This document shows positions 49,351 to 60,240 of a stretch of 64,000 bases of DNA, piece after piece; the first letter of the stretch is position 1; each line of letters starts with the position of its first letter. Where the stretch lies: positions 62,001 through 126,000 of the forward strand of contig NW_024104438.1 in assembly GCF_003945595.2 (NCBI RefSeq). Direction: 5' to 3'. The translations under genes were made by a program, and so were the position numbers. The notes beneath the pieces are model-generated. The model ran no database searches. It had not been told where the DNA came from and worked only from the letters and a program-made list of their open reading frames with translations. The stretch is from Pipra filicauda. Taxonomy: Eukaryota > Chordata > Aves > Passeriformes > Pipridae.

Positions 49351-51700
49351 AAACCCAATTAAAAGCTGATCTTCAGCCAATGTTTTGCTGCACCTCCAGC
49401 TGTTGTACATCTGTAGGGTCTGAACTGGAAATGCTGTGGCCTCATGCAAAGGAGGCTGAGGGGTTAAACCCACAGTGACTCCGCTGATCTCAGAGAAGCT
49501 GGGGGAGAATGAGCCAGGATCAAGCAGGGGCTTGTTACTGGATTAACAGACCTGCTCTCAGTAACAGCAGTGACTCATATCTGGCACATCTGATTGGGAT
49601 TAAAACCACTAAGGTCAGTTCTGCCCCTTGTGGCCTGATGCACGAGAGCTTTGCAAGACTCATCCCCTTTCTCGCACACACCATCTGAAAAACATTGTTC
49701 AGTTGACAACTCTGCTTTGTCCTATTTCTGGAAACTGCAAATATCTCTGCTCAGTACAAATACAACACAAATCAGAGACTGCTTGAAGCTGAGTACCCCA
49801 AAACAGCCTTTTTACAGACATGAGCTCAATCTTGAATAGGACTAAAATGAGATGCATTTCACAAGTTTTTTCTACTTAGTTGTGAAAACATTGCATACTA
49901 TTAAAAATGAGTCCAGCACAGGTTACACTGTATGGAAGGGAAAGAGAAACTATCCATGGAGTCAAAAAGAACCTTGGTTTCAGGGTTCAGTTCCTAAATG
50001 GTCAGGACTAGGTTATTTCTTTGTAAGGTATTTTGAATTTCTGTGGAATGAAAGACACAATACAGAAGCACAGAGCCTGGGCAGTCAGTCAGACTGTATG
50101 GAAGAAATAAAGGAGAAAGAATTGTAATGGCTTGGAGTCCTTTGGGGGATTAATGGCAAAAACAGCATTTGCCATCCAGTAGAAACCCATAGAATACTGA
50201 AGCTGAAGCAGATCTGACAAGAGCTGAGTTAACCACTTTGGGAGACATAAAGGGGAAAACATTTCCTAATAAAGTAGAAGGACTAATAATGGACTCAGGA
50301 TATTTGTTCCAATTGCCCTGAACTTTGTTTGGAGCATAGCATCATCCAAAGAGACATTTATAGACTAAGACAGCTGAATATCAGGTCTACCTGTCATGTC
50401 TCGATCAACATAAATGGAGAAGGGAAACAGTGTGAACAAAGGATAAAAAAGAAGGATGGAGACAGCACAAGGCAGCAAACAAGATTGTTATTTTACAGTT
50501 TTTCCTCCCATATTTTTTATTTATTTTCTGTGAGCTCCCATCACAAGGCAACAGTATAATTTATGAGCTGAGAGATGCTATGCCTGAGTGAAGTTGCAAG
50601 TGGGAAGGTGTATTCAAACATTTGGATCCATACTTTATTATTATATGTGTGTAAACACACAGAGATACTATGAACACATAAAAATCCACATGTTTATTCA
50701 TACATGTGCATATAAAAATCAAAGAGAAGTTCAAATGGGGATAAATATATATATACATACATCTCAGTTTTAGATAATTTACTTTTAACACTCGGTGATT
50801 TCCAAAAGGCCATTTCCATGCCAGGAATGTAGCCTTTTCTTTGGAGTCCAACAAGTTAGATAGAAGAATAAAAGTTCAATTAAGAGCCTGCTTGCCTGTG
50901 ACTGATAATGGTTTTGACATTTGCAGAGTCTCCTGACAACAATGCCCTTGCAAAGTGGGGAAAAGGAAATCAAAGAACATGTTCTTTGCAGATGGAGATG
51001 AGAGGGTTGAGACATCAGAGGTTTTGCACTTGTGGCCTCAGAAACAACCCTTTCCACCATACAAGGTTTTGTCAAATATTTCAGCTTTTCAAGGAGCTGA
51101 GTTGAACTTTTGAATAAATTCAGCAGCTTTGAGGGAGGTGTTAAAAAAAGAGAAATGTTTATTTTACTTAGTAAGTGCTGTGATCCCCACCACTGCCTCA
51201 AATGGGGAGGAAATTGTTAGGGAGAGGAAGGAAAAGACCATCTGACCACCAGCCTAAGCTCTGCTTTTGATCTTGTCAATTGGAGTGCCATCCTTCTAGG
51301 CTGAGAAAGATCCCCAAGGTAAATTCCCACAGGCCAGGCTGAGGTTCCCAGCACACTGTACATCAAACCTGTCTCAACCCAAGCTCTTGACTGAGGCATC
51401 TGGGGGCAGAGAGTGCTGTTTGCTCTCCTCTGTAAGGTTACAGATGCGTTTTCAAGCATAGTTAAGATTAAATAAAGTTCACTGGCACTGCCTGCCTGGG
51501 ATAAAACCAGTGCTGCCTCTTTGAATCTGGCTGCCCTGTTTGCTTCTGCAAATGCCTTGACTGAAAATGTTCATATTTGCCAGAGAATTTCCAAGCCTCA
51601 GCCACTGGCCTTTGAGAAAAACAAAATTTTTATTGCCTTCTTTGCACATCTATACAAAGAATTGATATGAAATGCATTTTGATTTGCACTAACAACTTTA
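49351..51700. other. Unique non-coding DNA
   Basis: No gene or dispersed repeat is recognised. A TA-rich microsatellite patch (ATATATATACATACAT) lies at about 50746-50762. The open frames at 50785-51201 and 51217-51459 (minus) show no homology. Confidence 0.5.
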
Positions 51701-52017
51701 GGGAGAGGAGAGGGAGAGGGAGAGGGAGAGGGAGAGGGAGAGGGAGAGGGAGAGGGAGAGGGAGAGGGAGAGGGAGAGGGAGAGGGAGAAGGGAGAGGGA
51801 GAGGGAGAGGGAGCGGGAGAGGGAGAGGGAGGAGGGGAGAGGGAGAGGGAGAGGGAGAGGGAAGAGAGGGAGAGGGCGGGGAGAGGGAGAGGGAGAGGAG
51901 AGGAGAGGAGGGAGAGGAGAGGAGAGGAGAGGAGAGGAGGGAGAGGAAGAGGAGGGAGGAGAGGAGAGGAGAGGAGAGGAGAGGAGAGGAGAGGAGAGGA
52001 GAGGAGGAGAGAAAAGA
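51701..52017. repeat. Long polypurine microsatellite, (GGGAGA)n then (GGAGA)n
   Basis: About 315 bases that are all purine on the plus strand except for single C residues at about 51814 and 51877. The first part is a near-perfect hexamer array (GGGAGA, about 13 units at 51710-51788). The middle is a degenerate mix, and the last part is a pentamer array (GAGGA, about 51955-52006). The hexamer array satisfies the G3-N3 spacing rule for G-quadruplexes many times over. The mirror-symmetric purine strand is also the classic substrate for H-DNA triplexes. The Arg/Gly/Glu-rich 158-aa open frame across it is only the translation of the repeat. Confidence 0.97.
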
Positions 52018-55000
52018 AAGCTTAATTTTAAAACTCAGCTTAACGGGTCAGAATCAACCAGAATTAGAGCCCCTTCCTTATTCAAATCCCTGAGGGAAAA
52101 TGAGCTAATTACTCCAGCTCATAGGTTACAAGGTAGGCACTGAGCAGCAAGAAGTGAAGACTGTGTGGGGAGAGTGATCGGATGACCTTGTAAAGCACAG
52201 AGCAGTGTCCTAATGCATCATGTCAGTGCCCCAGCTGGTTTAACCTGACCAGGTCACTTTAGAGGTGAGGGCCAGCACGTGCACTGGGATGTGTGTTGTT
52301 CCCTGGGGATATATCACCCTTCTTGGCCATATCTAGAAGTACATTGTCAGTGACATGTCCCTCCAGCACCTTGGGCAACAAGCCCCTCACAGCCTGTTCT
52401 GAGCCCTTCTGCTCACCAGAGCCCCGTGGGGTGCACGAGCTCACCCCCTTCCACAACAGGCAGCCAAGGCAGAGACCCTGCCACAGCAAGTGGTCTCCCA
52501 AGCCATATTTCAGCACAGTGAGTGCCCTCACACTGCAGTTTAGGCACCCAGGCAGCAGGGTTTATAACACCTCTGAAACTTTATGAGAGTTCCTGGCTTC
52601 TGACAGGATGTTTCCCTCGAGTGTGGTGTGGCTGATAAGCAAGGAGAGGAGACCTGCTGCTGCAACATGTCAGAGAGATTTACCATTAGCTCAAGAGCTC
52701 CAGGCTGGTTGGGTTTGGATGCGAGGAGCCAGGCTTCCAGTCTCGGATGCAGAGAACATGGTTATTTTGCTTTTCATAGCTCGTTAATTTATTACTCCAG
52801 GCCTGTATGGAGGGCGCTTTTCCGTGTCTGTCATTCACATGACATCTTACAACTTGGCATAATAAGGCAATTTCGGCCAGAGAAAGTGGAGCCATCAGCT
52901 TGTCAGGTCTTTTTTAGACAGTGGATGGATTCTGCATCAACAAAAACACACAGTACATGCATGAACCCACGCAGGGGTATCAACCACATATTAATGTGCT
53001 TCAGTCCCTGTTCTTAAACCCCAAGAATCATCCAAATCTCTGCTCCGCACTCAGCTGTAGTAATTCAAATTACTGACACAGAAGAGAAAGGAGGAATTTT
53101 AAACAAAACCCCAGCTCCTTCAGCTGACAGTCATGCTGTTTTGACCTCTCCTATTTGCTTCCCAATCTTAGTCATACAAGACTGTCTAGAAAAGACTTCA
53201 AGAGCATAAAGAGAGAGTGAAAATGGGTGTACCTGTATGTGTTTATGTTTTATTTTTATTTTACTTGTCGCTGGATCCAAAGTAAAAATCCACATCTTGG
53301 GTAATGGCAGGTGGAACTTCTATTTTAACACAGTTTTAGCTCAATGGGGAAAAGATAGCTAAAGAGAGGCCAGATTGAAGTTTTGCAGAAGAACAATTCA
53401 AGAAGCAAATGGAAAAGGAGGAGAGCAGCTGAAATGGATCAGTTTATTGGCTTTTTATGTCTATGAGTTGCAAAGAATATGACACTGCATACTGGTAAAG
53501 GTATGGTGCTCATTAAATATTTACAGATATGTCATCCTTGTGCACAGTATTGTTCTGATTAGTGTAAGGTGACTCCTAAGATGCAGAATACAAGGTTTTC
53601 CATGAGAGGCTTCACAGATTACTGTCCTGAGTTACTGTGCTGTTTACATACCTCCTATAGTTTGATCATTGTGACATGAACTCTATTCTTGACTCTCATC
53701 TTGAAGTACAAAAAAGGATGTGTATTTCAAAAGGTTTCATACTCTTCTGGGAAGTGGATAAACAGATACATTGACTTGTTACAGCAAATACTACGTCCTA
53801 TTGGGACATTCACCTCGCATAAGGCAATGGCAAAATGACAAAGCAGGATGAGATCACTTTTTGAAGCTGTATCTGTGCTTCAAAGGTGGAAAAAAAAGGA
53901 AAGTTTACTTTTCTTGAAGTTTATCTTAGTACCAAAAATAAAATTTTATGGGCAACATAAAGGTTCCCTTTGACACAGCTGCAAGGGGATTGCAGCTATC
54001 TTCAAATGTCTTGGAATAAATGTGTAGATTTTCAAAAAATGACAAGTCATTTATTCCTATCAGAAAAATATCATCAGGTAAGAAATAATGGGGCCGAAGG
54101 CTTTGTCAAATGAAATCTCGCTAATGCATAAAGGTAGGACTGATTCGAGGAGAGACCAACACCTGCTGTGCCTGACTTCCCAAAACCAGACCCAAATTTC
54201 TACATTTCTTTAAGTCTCAGTTAGTTTCAGGATCAAACTTGCATGTTGTTTGGCCCACAGCTCTGGAAAGCTGGGTCCTCCTTTCAAGTCCACTCCTTGA
54301 GAAGCCAGCATGAGCCTTTATCTACAGAGTAAATCTTTGCATGATTCCAGGGATAGACAGCTCACAGCTCACAGACAGCTCAAGATAATCCAACAAAACA
54401 GTATTTAGCACACTGAATAAAGAACCACTATAATTTATGTGAGGTTAGAAAGATATTGGCTTCTTCTTTTAATCCTTTGTAAACATTTCACACAAAGCCG
54501 GGTACAACCCTGTCCCAGAATTGAGGGATGGAGGGCAGGAAGATAAAAAAGAATGTGTGGCCATGTTGCCCCTGACCCAAACCATAACCATTCTACCAGA
54601 CAGAGCTATCTGGGGATATAATCACCTTATTTGTCTCTCTTCAACAAAACCATCTACTTTTTCAATTTGCCAGATCTGCTCAAACATTTGTTAAAACAAG
54701 AAGCAAAAATTCCCTGGACAGGTCTTGCAAAGCCAGTTAGTGATTTTCTGCAGATTTCCTCCTGGGTTCATATCCATAGGCAGGAGTGCTCAAGAAAAAG
54801 AAAAGCAAATCATAAATGGGAAATTCAGAAGAGCAAATCTTGAAAGCCACAGTTGCAGTAAATGTCTGTGCACATCAGAGAACATTCTCACAGAAAGCAT
54901 CACTGAATAATTTTGCATGATGAGCAATATAATTACAAAAAAAATAAAATCAAATAAGGAAAACTTGCTTACAAATAAATACAGAAAGCCTGAAATAAAT

Positions 55001-55559
55001 TCCTGCAAATAAATTGTCAGGGTTGGTTGAAGTTGGTTGAAGTTGAACTTCAATTTGTCCAACCTTTAAAACTTTTGCTCAAGCTTCATTCATATTAGAT
55101 GACCTCTTGCAGTGAGCGTGCAGAAAACTCCTGAAATCCCTGTCAATTCACTTTCATCCATCTCTGCTATTAACTGTTTGGGGCATTTCTACTTCCCTGC
55201 TCTGCATCCTGCCACCTTTGAAAAATCCTTTTGATACTCCTTCCTTTTCCTAGAAAATCATTTCCTGGCAAAGGAAATAAAAAATGACAACAAATCCCAT
55301 AATTTAGTACCCGCTAAAACATGCTCTTCCAACTGCAGTAACAACCTCACTCTCGGGCATTTTCTGTGACACCGATGGCCAACTGTCTCAGTACCCTGCA
55401 GCCTTGCTTCAAGCCATCAACTCTCCCAGTCAATCATTAATCCCAGGGAAAAAGTTAAAAAAAAAAAAAAGGTCTGGGCCTTGGTTTAAATATTAAAATG
55501 TTTTAGTATAACCCCTTATGGTGTCACTCACAAGATAAAACTTATGGATCGCTCTTCTG
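52018..55559. other. Unique non-coding DNA
   Basis: No gene is recognised. The interval 52259-52586 is GC-richer and open on both strands but matches nothing I know. A poly(A) run lies at 55457-55470 and a small tandem repeat (GTTGGTTGAA twice) at about 55022-55042. Confidence 0.5.
55457..55470. repeat. Poly(A) tract
   Basis: Fourteen consecutive A residues. No retrocopy body is recognised upstream. Confidence 0.8.
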
Positions 55560-56147
55560 GTCTTCTGGTCTCATTTCATGGAAACACTGGTCAGGGGTGA
55601 TCTCTGGTCCAATTTCATGCTCAAAGCAGGACCATCAGTAACAGATCTGCTGAGCCTTGGCCTCATCCAGCAGAGTCTTGGAACCTTCTCACACAGATTT
55701 CACTGCAAATCTGGGCACCTTCCCCAGGGCTGCACCACCTGCCTTGTGAAGAAAAGTTTACTTAAAATCCAGTCTGAGCCTCCCAACCTGCACCTTGTGC
55801 CACCACTACCTCCTCTGCCCTCGTTGAGAAAGACTCCAGCTCTCCCACCTCTGCAGATCCCCTTAGAGGAGCTGCAGGTGCTGTTGGTTCAGCAGCCCCG
55901 GCAAGCCCTGCTTCCTCACCCACCCTTACAGCACAGCTGCTCCAGCCCTGAATGGATGGCAGCCCTTCGTTTGATCCTCTCCATGTCCCTTTCCACCTGT
56001 GGATACAGTTTTCCAGGGACAGCCTCAGCAGCACCAGCCATGGGGAATGGATTTCTCCTGCTGGGTGGCTGTGCAGGATGGGACTCATCACAGCAAGAGT
56101 GCTTTTCTGGATCATGTTTTACCTGGCACCTCCTGCCACCTCCCAGG
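55560..56147 (-). mobile_element. Older CR1 LINE, downstream half (interrupted copy)
   Basis: On the minus strand, decayed CR1 ORF2 can be read: MERIKRRAAIHSGLEQ (family: LLERVQRRATKMI.GLE) at about 55935-55982, then a block like RRFRLDIRKNFFT (here GGSDWILSKLFFTRQVV), then a 3' UTR of the GTCCTGCTTTGAGCA and TTGGACCAGA type. It ends at about 55560-55580, where GTGTTTCCATGAAATGA stands for the terminal repeat. It is the 3' part of the element whose RT part is at 56326-56560. The 219-aa and 117-aa open frames here are this relic read in various frames. Confidence 0.8.
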
Positions 56148-56325
56148 TCACAGAATCACAGAATGGTTTGGGTTGAAAGAGACCTTAAAAATCATCCAGT
56201 TCCCACCCCCTGCCATGAGCAGGGAACCTCTCACTAGACTGGGTTGCTCCAAACCCCATCCAACCCAGCCTTGAACACTTCCAGGGGTGGAACATCCCCA
56301 GCTTCTCACCACCCTCACAGATCCT
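56148..56325 (-). mobile_element. Younger CR1 3' end inserted in the older CR1
   Basis: The plus strand begins CACAGAATCACAGAATGGTT, then TGGGTTGAAAGAGACC, then CCCTGCCATGAGCAGGGAAC, CCTTGAACACTTCCAGGGGT and a short decayed end. About 178 bp of a young-type CR1 3' end, in the same orientation as the older copy it interrupts. Confidence 0.88.
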
Positions 56326-56560
56326 GTCCAGTGGGCCTGATTTTCAGGCAGTCAGCTCCCAGCTGATTTCTCCACCCCCAAGAACAGAGCTTTGTGCTTC
56401 CCCTTGCTCAACCTCATGGACTTTAATTTAGCCCTGTCTTCAAATTAATCCAGGTCCCCTGGGCAGCCGCTCTATCATTTGTCACACCAGACTCTCCTCC
56501 TAGCTTAGTATCATCCACAAATTACTTATTTTATGCTGAAGGTTTTTGGTAACAAAGCTA
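56326..56560 (-). mobile_element. Older CR1 LINE, reverse-transcriptase half
   Basis: Minus-strand translation gives FVDDTKLGGESG (family F(A/V)DDTKLGG, the catalytic YXDD-equivalent motif of CR1) at about 56485-56520. After a frameshift follows MRLSKGKHKALFLG (family LMRFNKGKCKVLHLG) at about 56370-56415. This is upstream ORF2 sequence of the element that resumes at 56147. The spacing from the FVDDT motif to the RRA motif, after removing the 178-bp insertion, is about that expected in an intact CR1. Confidence 0.82.
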
Positions 56561-59014
56561 GAGTGAAGAGACCATTTAAATGTCACCCCCAGTGTGTTTG
56601 CTCGTGGTAGACAGTTTGTGTAAATTAGAGTCTCCTGTGCTCCTCGCTGTGCTGCCTGCTGACCCCGTCCTGCAGCTGAATTAGCTCTGCCTTAATAGAT
56701 TTTCCCTGAGTATTTCAATGCTGCAACATAAAGCCTCGTTTCACAGTGAGTCCTGAAATGAAAGTACCTCAGCATCTGCAGTGTGAATCATCTGTGGGAC
56801 TGAGCTTCCCAGCAAGCTCTCAGAGCCATAAAACATTTGCTGCCCCAGCTGAGAGCAGCCATGGGCTTGTCCTGTGGAGATGTTTCTCCTGGGAGGATGC
56901 AGCAGCCTGCATACCTCTTAGTGCAAGGGTTTAATAAAAAGTTTAGCTTTTTGACTCCTTTGCCTGTGAACTAAAAAGTTTCCCTGCTTTCTTTCCTTTG
57001 CCCTTTGCACGATGAGCCTTGTTTTTCACAAATATATGAGAACAATTATTCTGACTTAAAATACATCTCTAAGTAGCTTAAATGAAGAGCTGTTCTAATC
57101 CAGCAGAGAGTATGCTCTGTAAAACCATCCAAGCTACCAAAAATCAGAAATAGGTTCAAAAAACATCACTGCTGCGTTGCGAGAACTGCCAATATGATGT
57201 GAATGATACATAAAAGATAAAACATCTAACAAAATCCTCCAGTGCTGCAGCAGACAGATCAAAGAAAAGGAATCAGTGTCCAATTACTTTCCAACAGTGG
57301 TTGAATACTGTTCTCTGGACAGCAGGGAAACATAACCTTTTGGCCACCCACGGCTCCACGCAGGTGCTAACTGCAATGGGCTCCCTGTGGTAAGTGGCAG
57401 GTTCATTTACTTTATCCTGCTGCCCCATGGTCACTGTGGGACCATTGACAGCACCTGACAGACCAGGTACAGCGGCAGGTCTCCCCAGAGCAACGTGCCC
57501 AGACAAGCAGGTAAAAGCTAACTTATCCCATCTTTACTCCAGCACCTGCCCAAGTTCACACCATTTTCTACCCAAAGCACCATTTTGTTTCTAGTCTGCA
57601 CCAGAAATTCCTGCCCTGAATTTTGTTGCCTAAAAGACAGACAAAACATCTCCCCATTTCAAACCAAGTTGTAGATTAATACTTTTTACCACCACTCTCA
57701 ATCAGTGCTGTTTGTCTGGGATATCTCCCTTCTCACTGTCCTCTCCTTGTACCCCATTGATCATAGCACTTCCTCACAGGCTTTTCTCTCAGTTGTATCT
57801 CCCTGCCCTCTTCCACACTGCAACATGGAACTAAGGACAGAGCAAAGAGGCAGAGCAAAACCTAACTGTGCAAGTCCAAACCAAACCCTCATTTGATCAT
57901 TTAGCTGCAATTTCACAGCTAATGGAAGTATTCTTGTTCCTTAGTTGCATTCTGAAACAGATTGTACCTCTGGTGGCCTTCTAGTGTTATTCCCAGTCCT
58001 TCTTCCTGCAAATCTAGCAGGATTCATATTCCAGAATTTAATAAATTATGGGTTTGCAAACAATAATTAAAATAATACACTTTTCTGCCTTTTTTGGTTC
58101 AGCACAACCATCACTTCCTGAACACCACCTAAGTGAGTCAGAGGAGTCAGTGATCTGAGCACTGCACAGACCTAAACTCTCTGCTGACGTTTCATAATGT
58201 CAGCAGACAACAGCAAGTTTTGTAAATTTTACTTTTCTTTCTAGGCAATTTGCTGTATTTATTCTTTTTGGGTCTCATCCCAGACTGAGACTAAAAATGG
58301 GACCAGCTTAGGCTGGTGATTCATTTGGTGTACGTTCCTGTGTCTTGTTGATGTGCTTGAAGTCAGACACATGCATAAAACTTGGTGAATTGGGACCATT
58401 AACCTCAAGGTGGTTTCTCTGACTTTCCCAGTTTTCCTTGCCAGATCTGTGGATCTGACATGTGTGCCACCCTCATCTTCGTTTTCTCTCTGATCATCAA
58501 ACTTCTGTAAAGAAAGGTCAGTGACATTCTGTAGTGTCTCTAAGTGATAACATCTCAGACCTGGTCAAGCTTGCATCAAAATCCTCTTTTAATGACAAAC
58601 AGGCCATCTGGACCCTGTCTTTGAGTAAATCTAGGAACCAACATAAACTATTTCTATTGACAGATATAAAACTGAGCAGAGGCCAAAAAGTTTCACATCT
58701 CTGCTTTTGTCCTCCCTCAGAATTACTGATTGAATGTCCCCTATTTTGAGTGAAAACTGAAATATGGATTTTCTTTTCATCATCACCACTTGCACAGCTG
58801 CATCAGTCATTAAGCTGTCCTAAAGATCTGTTACCCAGGAACTGAATGCCAGGTATATATCGTATCCTGAGGTGAGTTTTGGCAAAGCATAAATTGATCA
58901 TTAGGTTCACGCCTTTGAAACCCAAATGAAAGAACATCAATTGCCATCAACTACAGGAATATAAACAGAAAAGATCAAATCAGTTCTGGCCTAAAGGTGT
59001 TGTAAAATATATTT

Positions 59015-59032
59015 AAAAAAAAAAAAAAAAAA
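59015..59032. repeat. Poly(A) tract
   Basis: Eighteen consecutive A residues after ATATATTT. No retrocopy body is recognised upstream. Confidence 0.85.
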
Positions 59033-59291
59033 GCCAAACGAGCTAACAAACCACAGGTTAATTTGATCAGGAACAAAAAGTTATATTTTTCAATGTAAGA
59101 CATAAAATGGAGGTAAATTTCTTCACTCAACCAGTCCATTCCCCATACATTTTATACAACTGCATGTTACAACTAAAACCTCAAATTCATTAGGCTTCTT
59201 AAACTATGCTTTTCTTTCTATTGTCTGTGATGAAAAGTCACTGCAGAACTACAACCTTCTGCAGCTCAACTCCCTTCAAAGATCCAGGTGA

Positions 59292-59335
59292 AATAGCCTT
59301 ACAAGAACTGTAGCCACAGTTCTTGTAAGGCTATT
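59292..59335. repeat. Perfect 20-bp inverted repeat with a 4-nt loop
   Basis: The left arm is 59292-59311 and the right arm 59316-59335 is its exact reverse complement. The loop is AGCC. The symmetry stops immediately outside both arms. With 44 nt in total and no bulges it does not look like a vertebrate pre-miRNA. It fits a quasi-palindrome perfected by template switching, or a recent foldback. Confidence 0.95.
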
Positions 59336-59479
59336 GTCACTTCTGTCAGGATAGGTATTTATCTTAAGGTTCTTCTGTTAAAGCTCCTGATGTAGTTACA
59401 AAGTCCCTTTTATTTTATCATGCCAACATGCTCTCATTCCCCTTAAATTACAGTTTTCTAGGTTAAATAAGCAAAGCTA

Positions 59480-60240
59480 TTACCTTTTTCTTTTTAACTA
59501 AAGTATGTTCTCCATCACCTATTTCAATTTTAGCAATCCTTCTTGAATATGTGTGACTAGGACTGTATGTTATCATTCTAAATGAGATTTTATAGCACCA
59601 CATAATTCCCAGTTTCTCCCAGAAATTTCTTTTGTGAGATACCCTCATATCCCATTTTCTTTTCTCACTGTTGTCTTTAAGGCCCATAACCATCCTAAGA
59701 TCAACAAATACATCCAGGATTTCTTTCTTCTCCGTTGATGATTTCCAAGACTACAGCAGGAATTCTTGTTATGCACTCCTGAGCAAGTGATATTGCATTT
59801 TGTAGCACTGGATGTCATTCAGCTGCTGCTGCTTCACCCTTTGCTGTCACCCAGGCCCTCTCTCACGTTACCTTGTCCTCCTCCTTGCTCAGTGTCATCA
59901 GCAAGTTTCACCCTCATCATCTCACTTTTTGTGCCAGGGACAGTGATTGAAAGTTAAATACCCTTGATCTAAAGATGTGTCTTTGTAGAGCTCCAGCAAC
60001 AACATCCCTCCTACTTGACAGTTCAGTTTTCACCCAAACTCACCCTTATTTCTCTTCTAAGCAGCTTCTTATCTCCTGTGTGATTTCTCTACTAATCCCC
60101 AGCTTCCCTGCGTGGTAGACAGAAATGTTCATTGAAGTCCAGACACATTACAAATGTTATCTTTGTCTAAAAATATCTAACAAAGAAGATAAGCTATATA
60201 GCAATAAATCCCTATTTCCATTTTGTTTCATCTCCACATT
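59480..60240 (-). mobile_element. Ancient CR1/L3-like LINE reverse-transcriptase remnant
   Basis: Minus-strand translation in several frames gives RT landmarks in the right order. CLDFNEHF (family YLDFSKAFD) lies at about 60125-60148, and a GVPQGS-type region is decayed at about 59985-60010. KLADDTE (family KFADDTK, catalytic Asp pair kept) lies at about 59890-59908, and SHIFKKD (family SPIFKKDIxKLExVQRRA) at about 59540-59560. The spacing between the last two (about 345 nt) fits the family. Many stops and frameshifts show great age. It resembles a CR1/L3-like family I know from reptiles more than the young CR1 copies here. Boundaries are approximate. Confidence 0.72.

Larger units (their letters stand above)
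56561..59479. other. Unique non-coding DNA
   Basis: No gene is recognised. A noncoding splice-flanked segment lies at 58798-58871 (acceptor CATCACCACTTGCACAG, donor CTGAG|GTGAGT); all frames contain stops, so at most it could be an exon of a non-coding RNA. A poly(A) run at 59015-59032 and the hairpin at 59292-59335 are listed separately. Confidence 0.5.

Noticed and set aside
51667..52143. 158-aa Arg/Gly/Glu-rich open frame
   Set aside because: It is the direct translation of the polypurine microsatellite. The purine strand cannot form most stop codons in this frame.
55578..56237. 219-aa open frame, the longest in the window
   Set aside because: It runs antisense through a decayed minus-strand CR1 element whose ORF2 motifs can be read on the other strand.
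57360..57594. GC-richer open segment with a CAG|GTAAAA donor
   Set aside because: Several competing AG/GT pairs occur within 150 bp, the donor is weak, and no protein family is recognised.
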